A stretch of 50,633 bases of DNA from contig CAZAAC010000016.1 in assembly GCA_964483155.1 (NCBI GenBank), positions 1-50,633 of the forward strand, written 5' to 3'. Below, in pieces: positions 44,755 through 50,633 of this stretch. A program made the position numbers and the translations under genes. This DNA comes from JAAYYM01 sp964483155 (GTDB lineage: Bacteria; Bacillota; Clostridia; Lachnospirales; Lachnospiraceae). The notes beneath the pieces are model-generated. The model was given only the letters and a program-made list of their open reading frames with translations, was not told where the DNA came from and did not search any database. The first letter of the stretch is position 1; every line of letters starts with the position of its first letter.

Positions 44755-45966
44755 CTATACACCTCTAGCGTCTCTTTTATAATATTCATGCACCAGACTA
44801 CGATAATTGCACTGCTTTAGCATCTCATAATCTGTACGGTAGTTCTGTTTTCCATGTTTTCCAGTTACGATATACCTAAGATATTGCTGCATATACGCGT
44901 CGATTTCTTTTAATCCAGCATCTACCGTTAGTAATGGGAAAAACCATCTAGACCATGTCAATTCGTTTTTGTCTTTACATTCATAGAATTTGTAATTAAA
45001 TAATTGATTACATAGCTTTAATACTTTTTCATCGGGAACACCTTTTCTGATTTTCCACCGATACAGTGCCCTGGCTTTTCTCCTGATTTTCCCTTTCATC
45101 TTATCCTTAGTCGTTTGTGATAGGTCAATTGTATGATTGTAATAGGATACTCCGAGAAATTCCCAATGCTCCCGCGGCGCTATCTGATATTCCTTTTTTG
45201 TATTCATTTTCAAATGATACTTCTCAAAAACTGCCGCAATATACTCTTTACATTGTTCCCGTTCTTCGGCACTTTTGACAAACAAAATAATATCGTCCGA
45301 ATATCTGGCATATGGAGTCTTCCTCTTTTCATAATATCTGTCTAACTCTTCCAGATAGATATTGGCAAGAAAAGGTGATGTCGGCGTCCCTGCCATAACA
45401 CCTCTCTTTTCTGTAATTAATTTACCCTCGCTATAGCACTTATCGCACGTGAGCATTTCAACAAAAAATTGATACAGTTCTGCATCCACCCCACCTAGTA
45501 TCTTTTTTATAATGGGCAATAAAATTTGCACATCGATGCTGTTGAAGTAATCGGATATGTCAACTTTATAACCAAACATATCATCAATTCCTTCGACATT
45601 AGTGATCATGTGAATTGCTCGTTTTGCACCGTAATTTTTGCGAAAAGAAAAACATAGAGCAGATTGCACATCATCAAACCTATATAAGAGAAAAGCGATT
45701 ACCTTGAGCAACATCATTTCATCTTCCGAAAAAGAATAAACAACTCTTTTTTTCGTAGAATTCAATTTGTTGATTTTCCTCTTTTCTGGATAGTCAAAAC
45801 AAAAGCCCTCATTTGACACCCTTACTGCCAATGTCATATAGCGCTTTTCTTCAATATATTTGAGCAAATTCGTTTCCTCGTATTTGCTCAAATGTCCTTT
45901 TTTCATTTTGTAGTCAAGAAAGGACTTCCATGTATCGTCCTTCTGCAATTCATGAAGTATTCCCAT
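44755..45966 (-). CDS. Group II-like reverse transcriptase without an evident intron
   Basis: A 403-residue reverse transcriptase. Catalytic Asp136 (VDISDYFNSID), the template-grip motif GTPTSPFLANIYLEELD (193-209), the YSDD box (222-225, Asp224 and Asp225) and the FLG motif (270-272) are all intact. The thumb-like C-terminus (RRKARALYRWKIRKG, ELTWSRWFFPLLTVD, YIVTGKHGK) is not a maturase X domain I recognise, and no endonuclease domain is present. The frame opens at 46125, but AAGGA lies 6 bases before the ATG at 45966; the upstream 53 codons fall in a structured RNA. It resembles a family of solo RTs I recall in Clostridia; function unknown. Confidence 0.9.
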   Translation of the reverse strand: MGILHELQKDDTWKSFLDYKMKKGHLSKYEETNLLKYIEEKRYMTLAVRVSNEGFCFDYPEKRKINKLNSTKKRVVYSFSEDEMMLLKVIAFLLYRFDDVQSALCFSFRKNYGAKRAIHMITNVEGIDDMFGYKVDISDYFNSIDVQILLPIIKKILGGVDAELYQFFVEMLTCDKCYSEGKLITEKRGVMAGTPTSPFLANIYLEELDRYYEKRKTPYARYSDDIILFVKSAEEREQCKEYIAAVFEKYHLKMNTKKEYQIAPREHWEFLGVSYYNHTIDLSQTTKDKMKGKIRRKARALYRWKIRKGVPDEKVLKLCNQLFNYKFYECKDKNELTWSRWFFPLLTVDAGLKEIDAYMQQYLRYIVTGKHGKQNYRTDYEMLKQCNYRSLVHEYYKRDARGV

Positions 45967-45985
45967 GCGATTCCTTCTATATGGA

Positions 45986-46117
45986 AAGAGAGGAAAAACA
46001 GCTTTGAAGACAGCAGTGCTGGCACAAGACTGAACACTTGTCGGCCATCTGCAAGACCTTTTCTCTAACGAGTGCTTCGTCCCATCGCAGAAACGGTTTC
46101 CCGTGTTTTCCTCTCTT
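45986..46117 (-). ncRNA. Candidate structured RNA upstream of the RT
   Basis: A 132-nt segment whose ends form a perfect 12-bp helix (46106-46117 with 45986-45997). Inside, read 5' to 3': an ACGG-GAAA-CCGU tetraloop hairpin (46093-46104); a 7-bp stem UCUGCGA/UUGCAGA (46085-46091 with 46048-46054) enclosing ACGA/UCGU (46068-46080); GGC..ACAAG/CUUGU-GCC (46021-46046); and CAGC-ACU-GCUG (46011-46021), which competes with the previous stem for one base. By hand count GC is about 48 percent, well above the surrounding genes. It ends 19 bases before the RT start. It could be an RT template or primer RNA, or a leader. No experiment or search backs it. Confidence 0.55.
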
Positions 46118-46123
46118 AAACCC

Positions 46124-46131
46124 AATATATC
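46124..46131 (-). promoter_or_regulatory. Extended -10 element placing +1 at the structured RNA
   Basis: Minus strand TGA-TATATT, with the -10 hexamer at 46124-46129; a weak TTTGCT is about 15 bases upstream. A start 6-7 bases downstream would fall at 46117-46118, the first base of the 12-bp helix. It overlaps the gap between the upstream gene and the RT. Confidence 0.4.
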
Positions 46132-46137
46132 AAACCT

Positions 46138-46674
46138 TTATCTTAGCAAAGACTGTATTCTTTCAATGACATAACTCTTCTCATTCGGATAATGCGTATA
46201 GAAATTAAGGAAAGGTACTTTTGCCTCTGCTGCAAGTACCTTTGCATTTTTAAATGCACGGTTGTTATCTCTGTTATGCGGTGTCAGCATAATAACACCT
46301 TTCACAGTCTCCTTCTCCTTGAGAATAAAATCATAATTCTTAACTGATATACTGCTATCTGCCCACCCTAGTGCGGAAGCGGCAATACCTTTCTGTATCT
46401 GCAATCCAGGAAAGTTCTCCGCTAAAATATCAGAAAAATAACCATCTAAATCTTTCTGCGGATATGTGCGTGCACCTTGCTCTTCAGATATAGTCTCTTT
46501 TTCTGTTGATTTTACATTATCTTTCACGCTATCCTTTACACTATCTCTCACACTATCCACTACATTGTTGACTGCGCCACTCAGCACATCTGAGATATTC
46601 TGACTAACACTATGATTAATACCCTTATTAATACCTTTACTGATTCCTTTACTGATTTCATCGAAAAAACCCAT
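46138..46674 (-). CDS. Repeat-containing protein of unknown function, next to the RT
   Basis: A 178-residue protein. The N-terminal 60 residues are low-complexity and amphipathic, with ISKGINKGI repeats then a DSVK-type four-residue repeat (SVRDSVKDSVKDNVK). The C-terminal 110 residues form a compact domain ending YDFILKE ... VKGVIMLTPHNRDNNRAFKNAKVLAAEAKVPFLNFYTHYP, whose strand-helix-strand order recalls restriction-endonuclease-like folds, but the usual acidic/Lys catalytic set is not visible. GGGGGA precedes the ATG. It precedes the RT and may share its transcript. No function assigned. Confidence 0.72.
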   Translation of the reverse strand: MGFFDEISKGISKGINKGINHSVSQNISDVLSGAVNNVVDSVRDSVKDSVKDNVKSTEKETISEEQGARTYPQKDLDGYFSDILAENFPGLQIQKGIAASALGWADSSISVKNYDFILKEKETVKGVIMLTPHNRDNNRAFKNAKVLAAEAKVPFLNFYTHYPNEKSYVIERIQSLLR

Positions 46675-46693
46675 ATACTATCCCCCATATATT

Positions 46694-46757
46694 TTCAGCA
46701 GTGCTGAATAACAATTGGCTACCGCATTATTATATCATATATACTGCTACATATGAA
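46694..46757 (-). promoter_or_regulatory. Promoter and leader hairpin of the repeat-containing gene
   Basis: TTCATA (46752-46757), 17-base spacer, extended -10 TGA-TATAAT (46729-46734). The short leader has a perfect 6-bp hairpin TTCAGC-ACT-GCTGAA (46694-46708). Confidence 0.5.
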
Positions 46758-46798
46758 AGATGTATTTGCGTGACGCATGTATCTTTATATGCTATAAT
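46756..46798 (+). promoter_or_regulatory. Extended -10 promoter with overlapping imperfect inverted repeat
   Basis: TGC-TATAAT with TATAAT at 46793-46798 faces the Tim44-like gene. An imperfect inverted repeat, AAAGAT ... GCG/CGC ... ATCTTT (46756-46786), lies over the -35 area. Confidence 0.45.
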
Positions 46799-46855
46799 AT
46801 CTGCTACAAACATGTTGCTAGTATGATAAGATAACGAATGAAAAGGAGTTTAATA

Positions 46856-47596
46856 ATGAGTCTTTTACTAATTATAGCAATCGCTGTAGGCGTTGTCCTA
46901 ATCTGCCTGATTGCATATGGCGTACAACGTTTTCGACAATTCACCAATGATGCTTCCTTTGCTTTAAATGCCTTAAAAACCGGCCTTGCAGATCAAGTCG
47001 CTGAAATTGAACATACGCCTAAGTCACTAAATGGTATGACTTCCCTTTGTTTGCCTCGTATCACGAAGGATTTTTCTGCTTTTAATTGGTATGAATTTCG
47101 TCAAAAATCTGAAAATATGTTAGCATCTGCATTTCTTGCTATCACTAGAAACAATCTTTCCGATTTACTAGATGCCTCGGCTGATTTACGTAACCAGATT
47201 TCACTTATTCTAACAAGTAACCTCGAACAAGGCTTCGTAGAAGTGTTCGAAGATGTTAAGATACATCAGACAGAAATTGCTGCCTATCACAAACAAAATG
47301 GTACCTGTGTTATCACCTTACAAACTGCCGTCGGTTATAGACACTATGTTGAAAAATCGGGAGAACTCGTAGAGGGTTCAAAAGACAACACTGAGCAGAC
47401 GCGCTATTCTGTCGAATTACAATATATACAGGATGTGGAACAAATGGCAGACGGCGAAACTGCTATTGGTGTTACATGCCCTAATTGTGGTGCACCTATT
47501 ACTACAGTAGGACAAAAAAAATGCCCATATTGCGGACTCGCTGTTACTGAAATCAGCGTCAACACATGGGCATTAAATCGTTATAAAGAAATATAA
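46856..47596 (+). CDS. Membrane-anchored Tim44-like protein with C-terminal zinc ribbon
   Basis: A 246-residue protein with one N-terminal membrane segment, a central domain beginning FSAFNWYEFRQKSENMLASAFLAIT that resembles Tim44-like (NTF2-fold) domains, and a zinc ribbon near the end (CPNCGAP and KCPYCG). The start at 46856 follows AAGGAG by 8 bases; an ATG at 46838 lacks a ribosome site. Function unknown. It converges on putP with only 6 bases between stops and no visible terminator. Confidence 0.75.
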   Translation: MSLLLIIAIAVGVVLICLIAYGVQRFRQFTNDASFALNALKTGLADQVAEIEHTPKSLNGMTSLCLPRITKDFSAFNWYEFRQKSENMLASAFLAITRNNLSDLLDASADLRNQISLILTSNLEQGFVEVFEDVKIHQTEIAAYHKQNGTCVITLQTAVGYRHYVEKSGELVEGSKDNTEQTRYSVELQYIQDVEQMADGETAIGVTCPNCGAPITTVGQKKCPYCGLAVTEISVNTWALNRYKEI

Positions 47597-47602
47597 TTTG
47601 TT

Positions 47603-49171
47603 TTAGTCTTCATAAGTTTTTGCTTGTTCAAACTCTTTCTCAATTTCTGAAGACGGTTTTTCTGTCAACAATGAAATCAGAACAATGGCAATACAAGATA
47701 CTAAGAAGGCTGGAAGAAGCTCATATATTCCCCATATTCCTCCTAGTGGTTTTAGGAGAAGCTTCCATATAAATACCATGATACCTCCTGCTAACATTCC
47801 GCCTATTGCACCTTCTCTTGTTGTCCTCTTCCAAAATAGTGAAAACAGCATAAGTGGACCAAAAGTCGCGCCGAAGCCAGCCCATGCAAATGATACAACA
47901 TTAAAAATAATACTGTTTTCATCAAGTGCAATTATGATACCAATTAAGGATATTGTCAAAAGTACTATTCTCGAAATATTCATAACTTGCTTATCCGATG
48001 CATCTTTTTTAATGACTCCCTGAAAAATATTCTTCGAAAAAGCCGAAGCTGCAATTAATAAATACGAATCAGAGGAACTAATGGTAGCTGCCAATATACC
48101 TGCCATAGCAAGTCCAGCGAGCAACGATGGTAAAAGATTTGTCGCCATAACTATAAAAATGCTCTCTGCATCACTTGCCGTTAAAAGAGTCGTCGGATAA
48201 AGGACTCTTCCAATCAAACCTATTGCTACAGCTGCAAATAGGGAAATACCACACCAAACCGTTGCTATTCTTCTGGACTTTTTAATTTCAGACTGTTTTC
48301 TGATTGCCATAAAACGTAATAAGACTTGGGGCATGCCAAAATATCCAAGTCCCCAAGACATTGTGGATAGTATCGTAAGAAAACCATATTCCTTAGCTTC
48401 CCCAAAAAGAGGTGCTCCGTTTTCTGCAACCTGTTGCACTCCATCAGCCAGCGTGGGCGCTGCTATTCCAAAAAATGTGAAGAAGCCTGGTATTTCCTTT
48501 AAGTTCGCAATGACTGCATTTGCACCACCAGCGACGAATACCGATATTACAAGCAAGGCACCTAATGCCAGAATCATGACAATCCCCTGCATGAAATCAG
48601 ATGTACTTTCTGCCAGAAAACCACCAAGGAATGTATATACAATAACAAAAATCGCCCCTACAATCATCATGGTATGATAGGAAAAGCCAAATATGGAGTT
48701 AAACAATTTTCCAACTGTCACAAAACAACTTGCCGCATATACGGTAAAGAAAATAAGAATAAAAATAGCTGCAATCGTCATGATTACCTGTTTCTTCTCT
48801 TTATAACGATTACTAAAAAAATCAGGTATTGTAATGGAGTCTCCTGCAATGATTGAATACGCATGTAATCTTTTTGCCACAATCAGCCAATTAACATACG
48901 TGCCTATAAATAAACCAATTGCCGTCCAAATGGCATCACTCAAACCCAAGAAATATGCCACTCCTGGCAATCCCATCAGAAGCCAGCCGCTCATGTCCGA
49001 GGCCTCTGCACTCATTGCAGCCACCCACGGTCCGAGCGTTCTTCCGCCCAGAAAGAACGCCTCCGTATTCTCATTGGCACGTTTTGCAAAAAACAGGCCA
49101 ATCCCGATTACTACTGCCATATAGCAGCACATAATCAAAAATATTCCCATAGAACTTGTAATCATAGTCAT
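47603..49171 (-). CDS. putP: Sodium/proline symporter (PutP-like)
   Basis: A 522-residue sodium:solute symporter with about 13 hydrophobic segments. Signatures include FFLGGRTLGPWVAAMSAEASDMSGWLLMGLPG (helix 2 region, sodium and proline site), YTFLGGFLAESTSDFMQG and the SSSDSYLLIAASAF stretch of helix 8. GGGGGA precedes the ATG. Proline is the most likely substrate, given the very close match to PutP motifs. Confidence 0.92.
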   Translation of the reverse strand: MTMITSSMGIFLIMCCYMAVVIGIGLFFAKRANENTEAFFLGGRTLGPWVAAMSAEASDMSGWLLMGLPGVAYFLGLSDAIWTAIGLFIGTYVNWLIVAKRLHAYSIIAGDSITIPDFFSNRYKEKKQVIMTIAAIFILIFFTVYAASCFVTVGKLFNSIFGFSYHTMMIVGAIFVIVYTFLGGFLAESTSDFMQGIVMILALGALLVISVFVAGGANAVIANLKEIPGFFTFFGIAAPTLADGVQQVAENGAPLFGEAKEYGFLTILSTMSWGLGYFGMPQVLLRFMAIRKQSEIKKSRRIATVWCGISLFAAVAIGLIGRVLYPTTLLTASDAESIFIVMATNLLPSLLAGLAMAGILAATISSSDSYLLIAASAFSKNIFQGVIKKDASDKQVMNISRIVLLTISLIGIIIALDENSIIFNVVSFAWAGFGATFGPLMLFSLFWKRTTREGAIGGMLAGGIMVFIWKLLLKPLGGIWGIYELLPAFLVSCIAIVLISLLTEKPSSEIEKEFEQAKTYED

Positions 49172-49216
49172 TGTATATCCCCCGTTTCATAGTTTGTATA
49201 AAGCCTCTAATTTTGT

Positions 49217-49245
49217 ATTATATCAGAATTAGCTTTTGCACTCAA
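49217..49245 (-). promoter_or_regulatory. Sigma-A-type promoter for putP
   Basis: Minus strand TTGAGT (49240-49245), 17-base spacer, TATAAT (49217-49222), about 45 bases before the putP start codon. Confidence 0.6.
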
Positions 49246-49373
49246 GTTCAATCTACTATGAATACTTCACACACGAATACTAATCATACACCTGATATGT
49301 ATCCCCGCCTTTTATATCCATTTTTATGCCCATTTATATATTCTATTTTGATATCTGAATTTATGATTGCATA

Positions 49374-49402
49374 TTGCATAAAAATTAATTCTGTAGTAAT
49401 AT
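49374..49402 (+). promoter_or_regulatory. Candidate promoter for the phosphate permease
   Basis: TTGCAT (49374-49379), 17-base spacer, TAATAT (49397-49402). A second TTGCAT lies just upstream (49368-49373), so the -35 region is a short direct repeat. Confidence 0.45.
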
Positions 49403-49464
49403 GCAAATTGTGGCGAATTATTTCCAAATCAGAGTCTTCTGGACTTAAAAGATAGGATAATATT

Positions 49465-50517
49465 ATGACAATTTCCTTTATGCAATTTGTGACGCAGTTA
49501 TTAACAAATCCAGCACTATGCATAACCGTACTCTTAACACTTGCTGTTGTACTGGTAAATGGTTGGACAGATGCTCCAAATGCAATTGCGACTTGTGTTT
49601 CAACGCGTGCTATTGCACCAAAACCAGCAATTTTAATGGCGGCTGTTTTTAATTTTCTTGGCGTCTTTTTTATGACTATGGTTAACGCTACTGTAGCCCA
49701 TACCATTTACAAAATGGTTAATTTCAAAGGTGATTCGAGAGATGCTTTGATTGCTCTCTGTGCTGCTATGGTTGCTATTGTTCTTTGGGCTACCGCCGCG
49801 TGGGTTTTTGGTATCCCTACAAGTGAAAGTCATGCTTTGATAGCCGGCATCTCAGGAGCTGCCATTGCTTTACAAAACAGTTTGTCTGGCATCAATGCTT
49901 CTGAATGGATCAAAGTCATTATTGGTTTAGCACTTTCTACTTTTCTTGGTTTTTCTTTTGGCTATTTCATTACCAAACTGGTTGAATTTATATGCAAAAA
50001 CATGAGCCGTGAAAAAACAAATCGTTTTTTTGGTCACGCACAGATTGGTGGCGGGGCTGCAATGGCATTTATGCATGGCGCACAAGACGGTCAGAAATTC
50101 ATGGGTGTCTTTATGCTTGGTATTTTCCTAGCACAGGGAAAGTCTTCTGTTGAAACGTTAGTCATTCCTGTTTGGCTTATGCTACTTTGCTCCATTGTAA
50201 TGGCACTTGGAACATCCATCGGTGGCTATCGAATTATTAAAGCTGTCGGTATGGATATGGTGAAACTTGAAACCTATCAGGGCTTTTCAGCCGATATGGC
50301 TGGTGCTGCCTGTATATTACTCTCCTCTGTTTTTGGAATCCCTGTCAGTACAACACATACAAAAACAACGGCAATTATGGGAGTAGGTTCATCAAAACGT
50401 CTTTCCAATGTAAACTGGGGAGTTGTCAAGGAAATGGTATTGACCTGGATTCTCACTTTCCCTGGTTGTGGTTTGATTGGTTATCTAATGGCTAAACTAT
50501 TTATTTTTATTTTCTAA
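49465..50517 (+). CDS. pit: PiT-family inorganic phosphate permease
   Basis: A 350-residue transporter with about ten hydrophobic segments. The duplicated PiT signature is visible as GWTDAPNAIATCVSTRA (about 33-49) and the second-half FGIPVSTTHTKTTAIMGVG, with GIPTSESHALIAG in between. It takes up phosphate with a cation. With ppk1 and ppx it makes the window rich in phosphate functions, though 30 kb apart. Confidence 0.93.
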   Translation: MTISFMQFVTQLLTNPALCITVLLTLAVVLVNGWTDAPNAIATCVSTRAIAPKPAILMAAVFNFLGVFFMTMVNATVAHTIYKMVNFKGDSRDALIALCAAMVAIVLWATAAWVFGIPTSESHALIAGISGAAIALQNSLSGINASEWIKVIIGLALSTFLGFSFGYFITKLVEFICKNMSREKTNRFFGHAQIGGGAAMAFMHGAQDGQKFMGVFMLGIFLAQGKSSVETLVIPVWLMLLCSIVMALGTSIGGYRIIKAVGMDMVKLETYQGFSADMAGAACILLSSVFGIPVSTTHTKTTAIMGVGSSKRLSNVNWGVVKEMVLTWILTFPGCGLIGYLMAKLFIFIF

Positions 50518-50585
50518 CTAAGTTTTCAACCTAAGTTTTCTTATTCTCATTTTATTGTCTGGTATTCAGGCAGATAGGAGTAATT

Positions 50586-50633
50586 ATGAAAGACGAAAAA
50601 AGTAATAAAAACAAAAAAAGTAAGAAAGACTTA
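50586..50633 (+). CDS. Start of a gene cut by the window edge
   Basis: Sixteen codons from an ATG preceded by TAGGAG (5-base spacing), coding for a very lysine-rich N-terminus. PiT genes are often followed by a DUF47/PhoU-like regulator, so that is a fair guess, but the piece is too short to tell. Confidence 0.45.
   Translation, partial: MKDEKSNKNKKSKKDL

Noticed and set aside
44755..46117. Ordinary retron
   Set aside because: The 12-bp flanking repeat and position fit a1/a2, and a VTG tripeptide occurs at residues 367-369, but its context differs from the retron motif, NAxxH is missing, and the RNA lacks a long msd-like hairpin.
45967..46125. N-terminal extension of the RT to 456 residues from a TTG at 46125
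   Set aside because: The extra 53 codons are Cys-, Arg- and Trp-rich with no RT similarity, overlap a strongly folded segment, and a good ribosome site precedes the ATG at 45966. A TTG with AAAGG upstream exists, so it is not fully excluded.
44755..46137. Group II intron
   Set aside because: I could not find a domain V-like 34-base hairpin, intron ends or an interrupted host gene, and the RT lacks a clear maturase or endonuclease domain.
44755..46674. Diversity-generating retroelement
   Set aside because: The RT has PTSP rather than the SQ-type motif of these elements, and I see no template/variable repeat pair or target protein nearby.
48333..48677. 114-residue plus-strand open frame inside putP
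   Set aside because: Shadow of the putP coding frame; Pro/Ala-rich translation typical of antisense to membrane-protein genes.

Overview
The window looks like chromosomal DNA of an AT-rich, anaerobic, Gram-positive Clostridia-type bacterium, most like Lachnospiraceae. Supporting signs are strong AGGAGG-type ribosome sites, single-gene pyruvate:ferredoxin oxidoreductase, reverse rubrerythrin, flavodiiron protein, a FolB-FolK fusion, a PyrB/PyrI pair, a dgt-dnaG-rpoD block and families common in that group (DUF815, DUF5050, DUF6311, DUF6320). I see no rRNA, tRNA, CRISPR array, phage or insertion sequence. Genus cannot be fixed by reading alone.

Layout. 0-10.1 kb (mostly minus strand) is a redox and oxygen-defence region: grcA with reverse rubrerythrin, a CarD-like regulator, a LytTR-DUF3021-ABC exporter operon, flavodiiron protein with PFOR, rubredoxin, and a nitroreductase. 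10.4-16 kb (plus strand) holds an ECF sigma operon with three small membrane proteins, an ABC-F ATPase, a PHP phosphoesterase and a HAD phosphatase. 16-21.6 kb (minus) is an operon of chorismate mutase, a DUF815 ATPase, Ppx, Ppk1 and a small acidic protein. 21.7-27.3 kb has a DUF5050 protein converging on a folate operon (folC-folE-HD protein-folP-folBK), then a PH-domain protein. 27.4-31 kb has a nitroreductase, pyrBI and a second ABC-F ATPase. 31-38.3 kb is housekeeping: nucleoside kinase, Nif3-like protein, TrmK, RpoD, DnaG, Dgt. 38.4-42.7 kb is an esterase-LrgA-LrgB operon divergent from an acyltransferase-like/DUF6320 pair. 42.7-46.7 kb is the accessory part: a DUF6311 membrane protein, an unusual reverse transcriptase and a repeat-containing protein of unknown function. 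46.8-50.6 kb has a Tim44-like zinc-ribbon protein, PutP-type and PiT-type transporters, and the first codons of a gene cut by the window edge.

The most promising unexplained system is at 44.7-46.7 kb. The reverse transcriptase keeps its catalytic residues but has no recognisable intron around it. Directly upstream is a GC-richer 132-nt segment bounded by a perfect 12-bp inverted repeat and containing several hairpins, one with a GAAA tetraloop. A promoter-like extended -10 element would start transcription at the first base of that repeat. This resembles the RT-plus-noncoding-RNA layout of retrons and defence-associated RTs, but the RT does not look like a standard retron RT. All functional claims there are inference.

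Many coding starts were moved to match ribosome sites; these choices are explained gene by gene.
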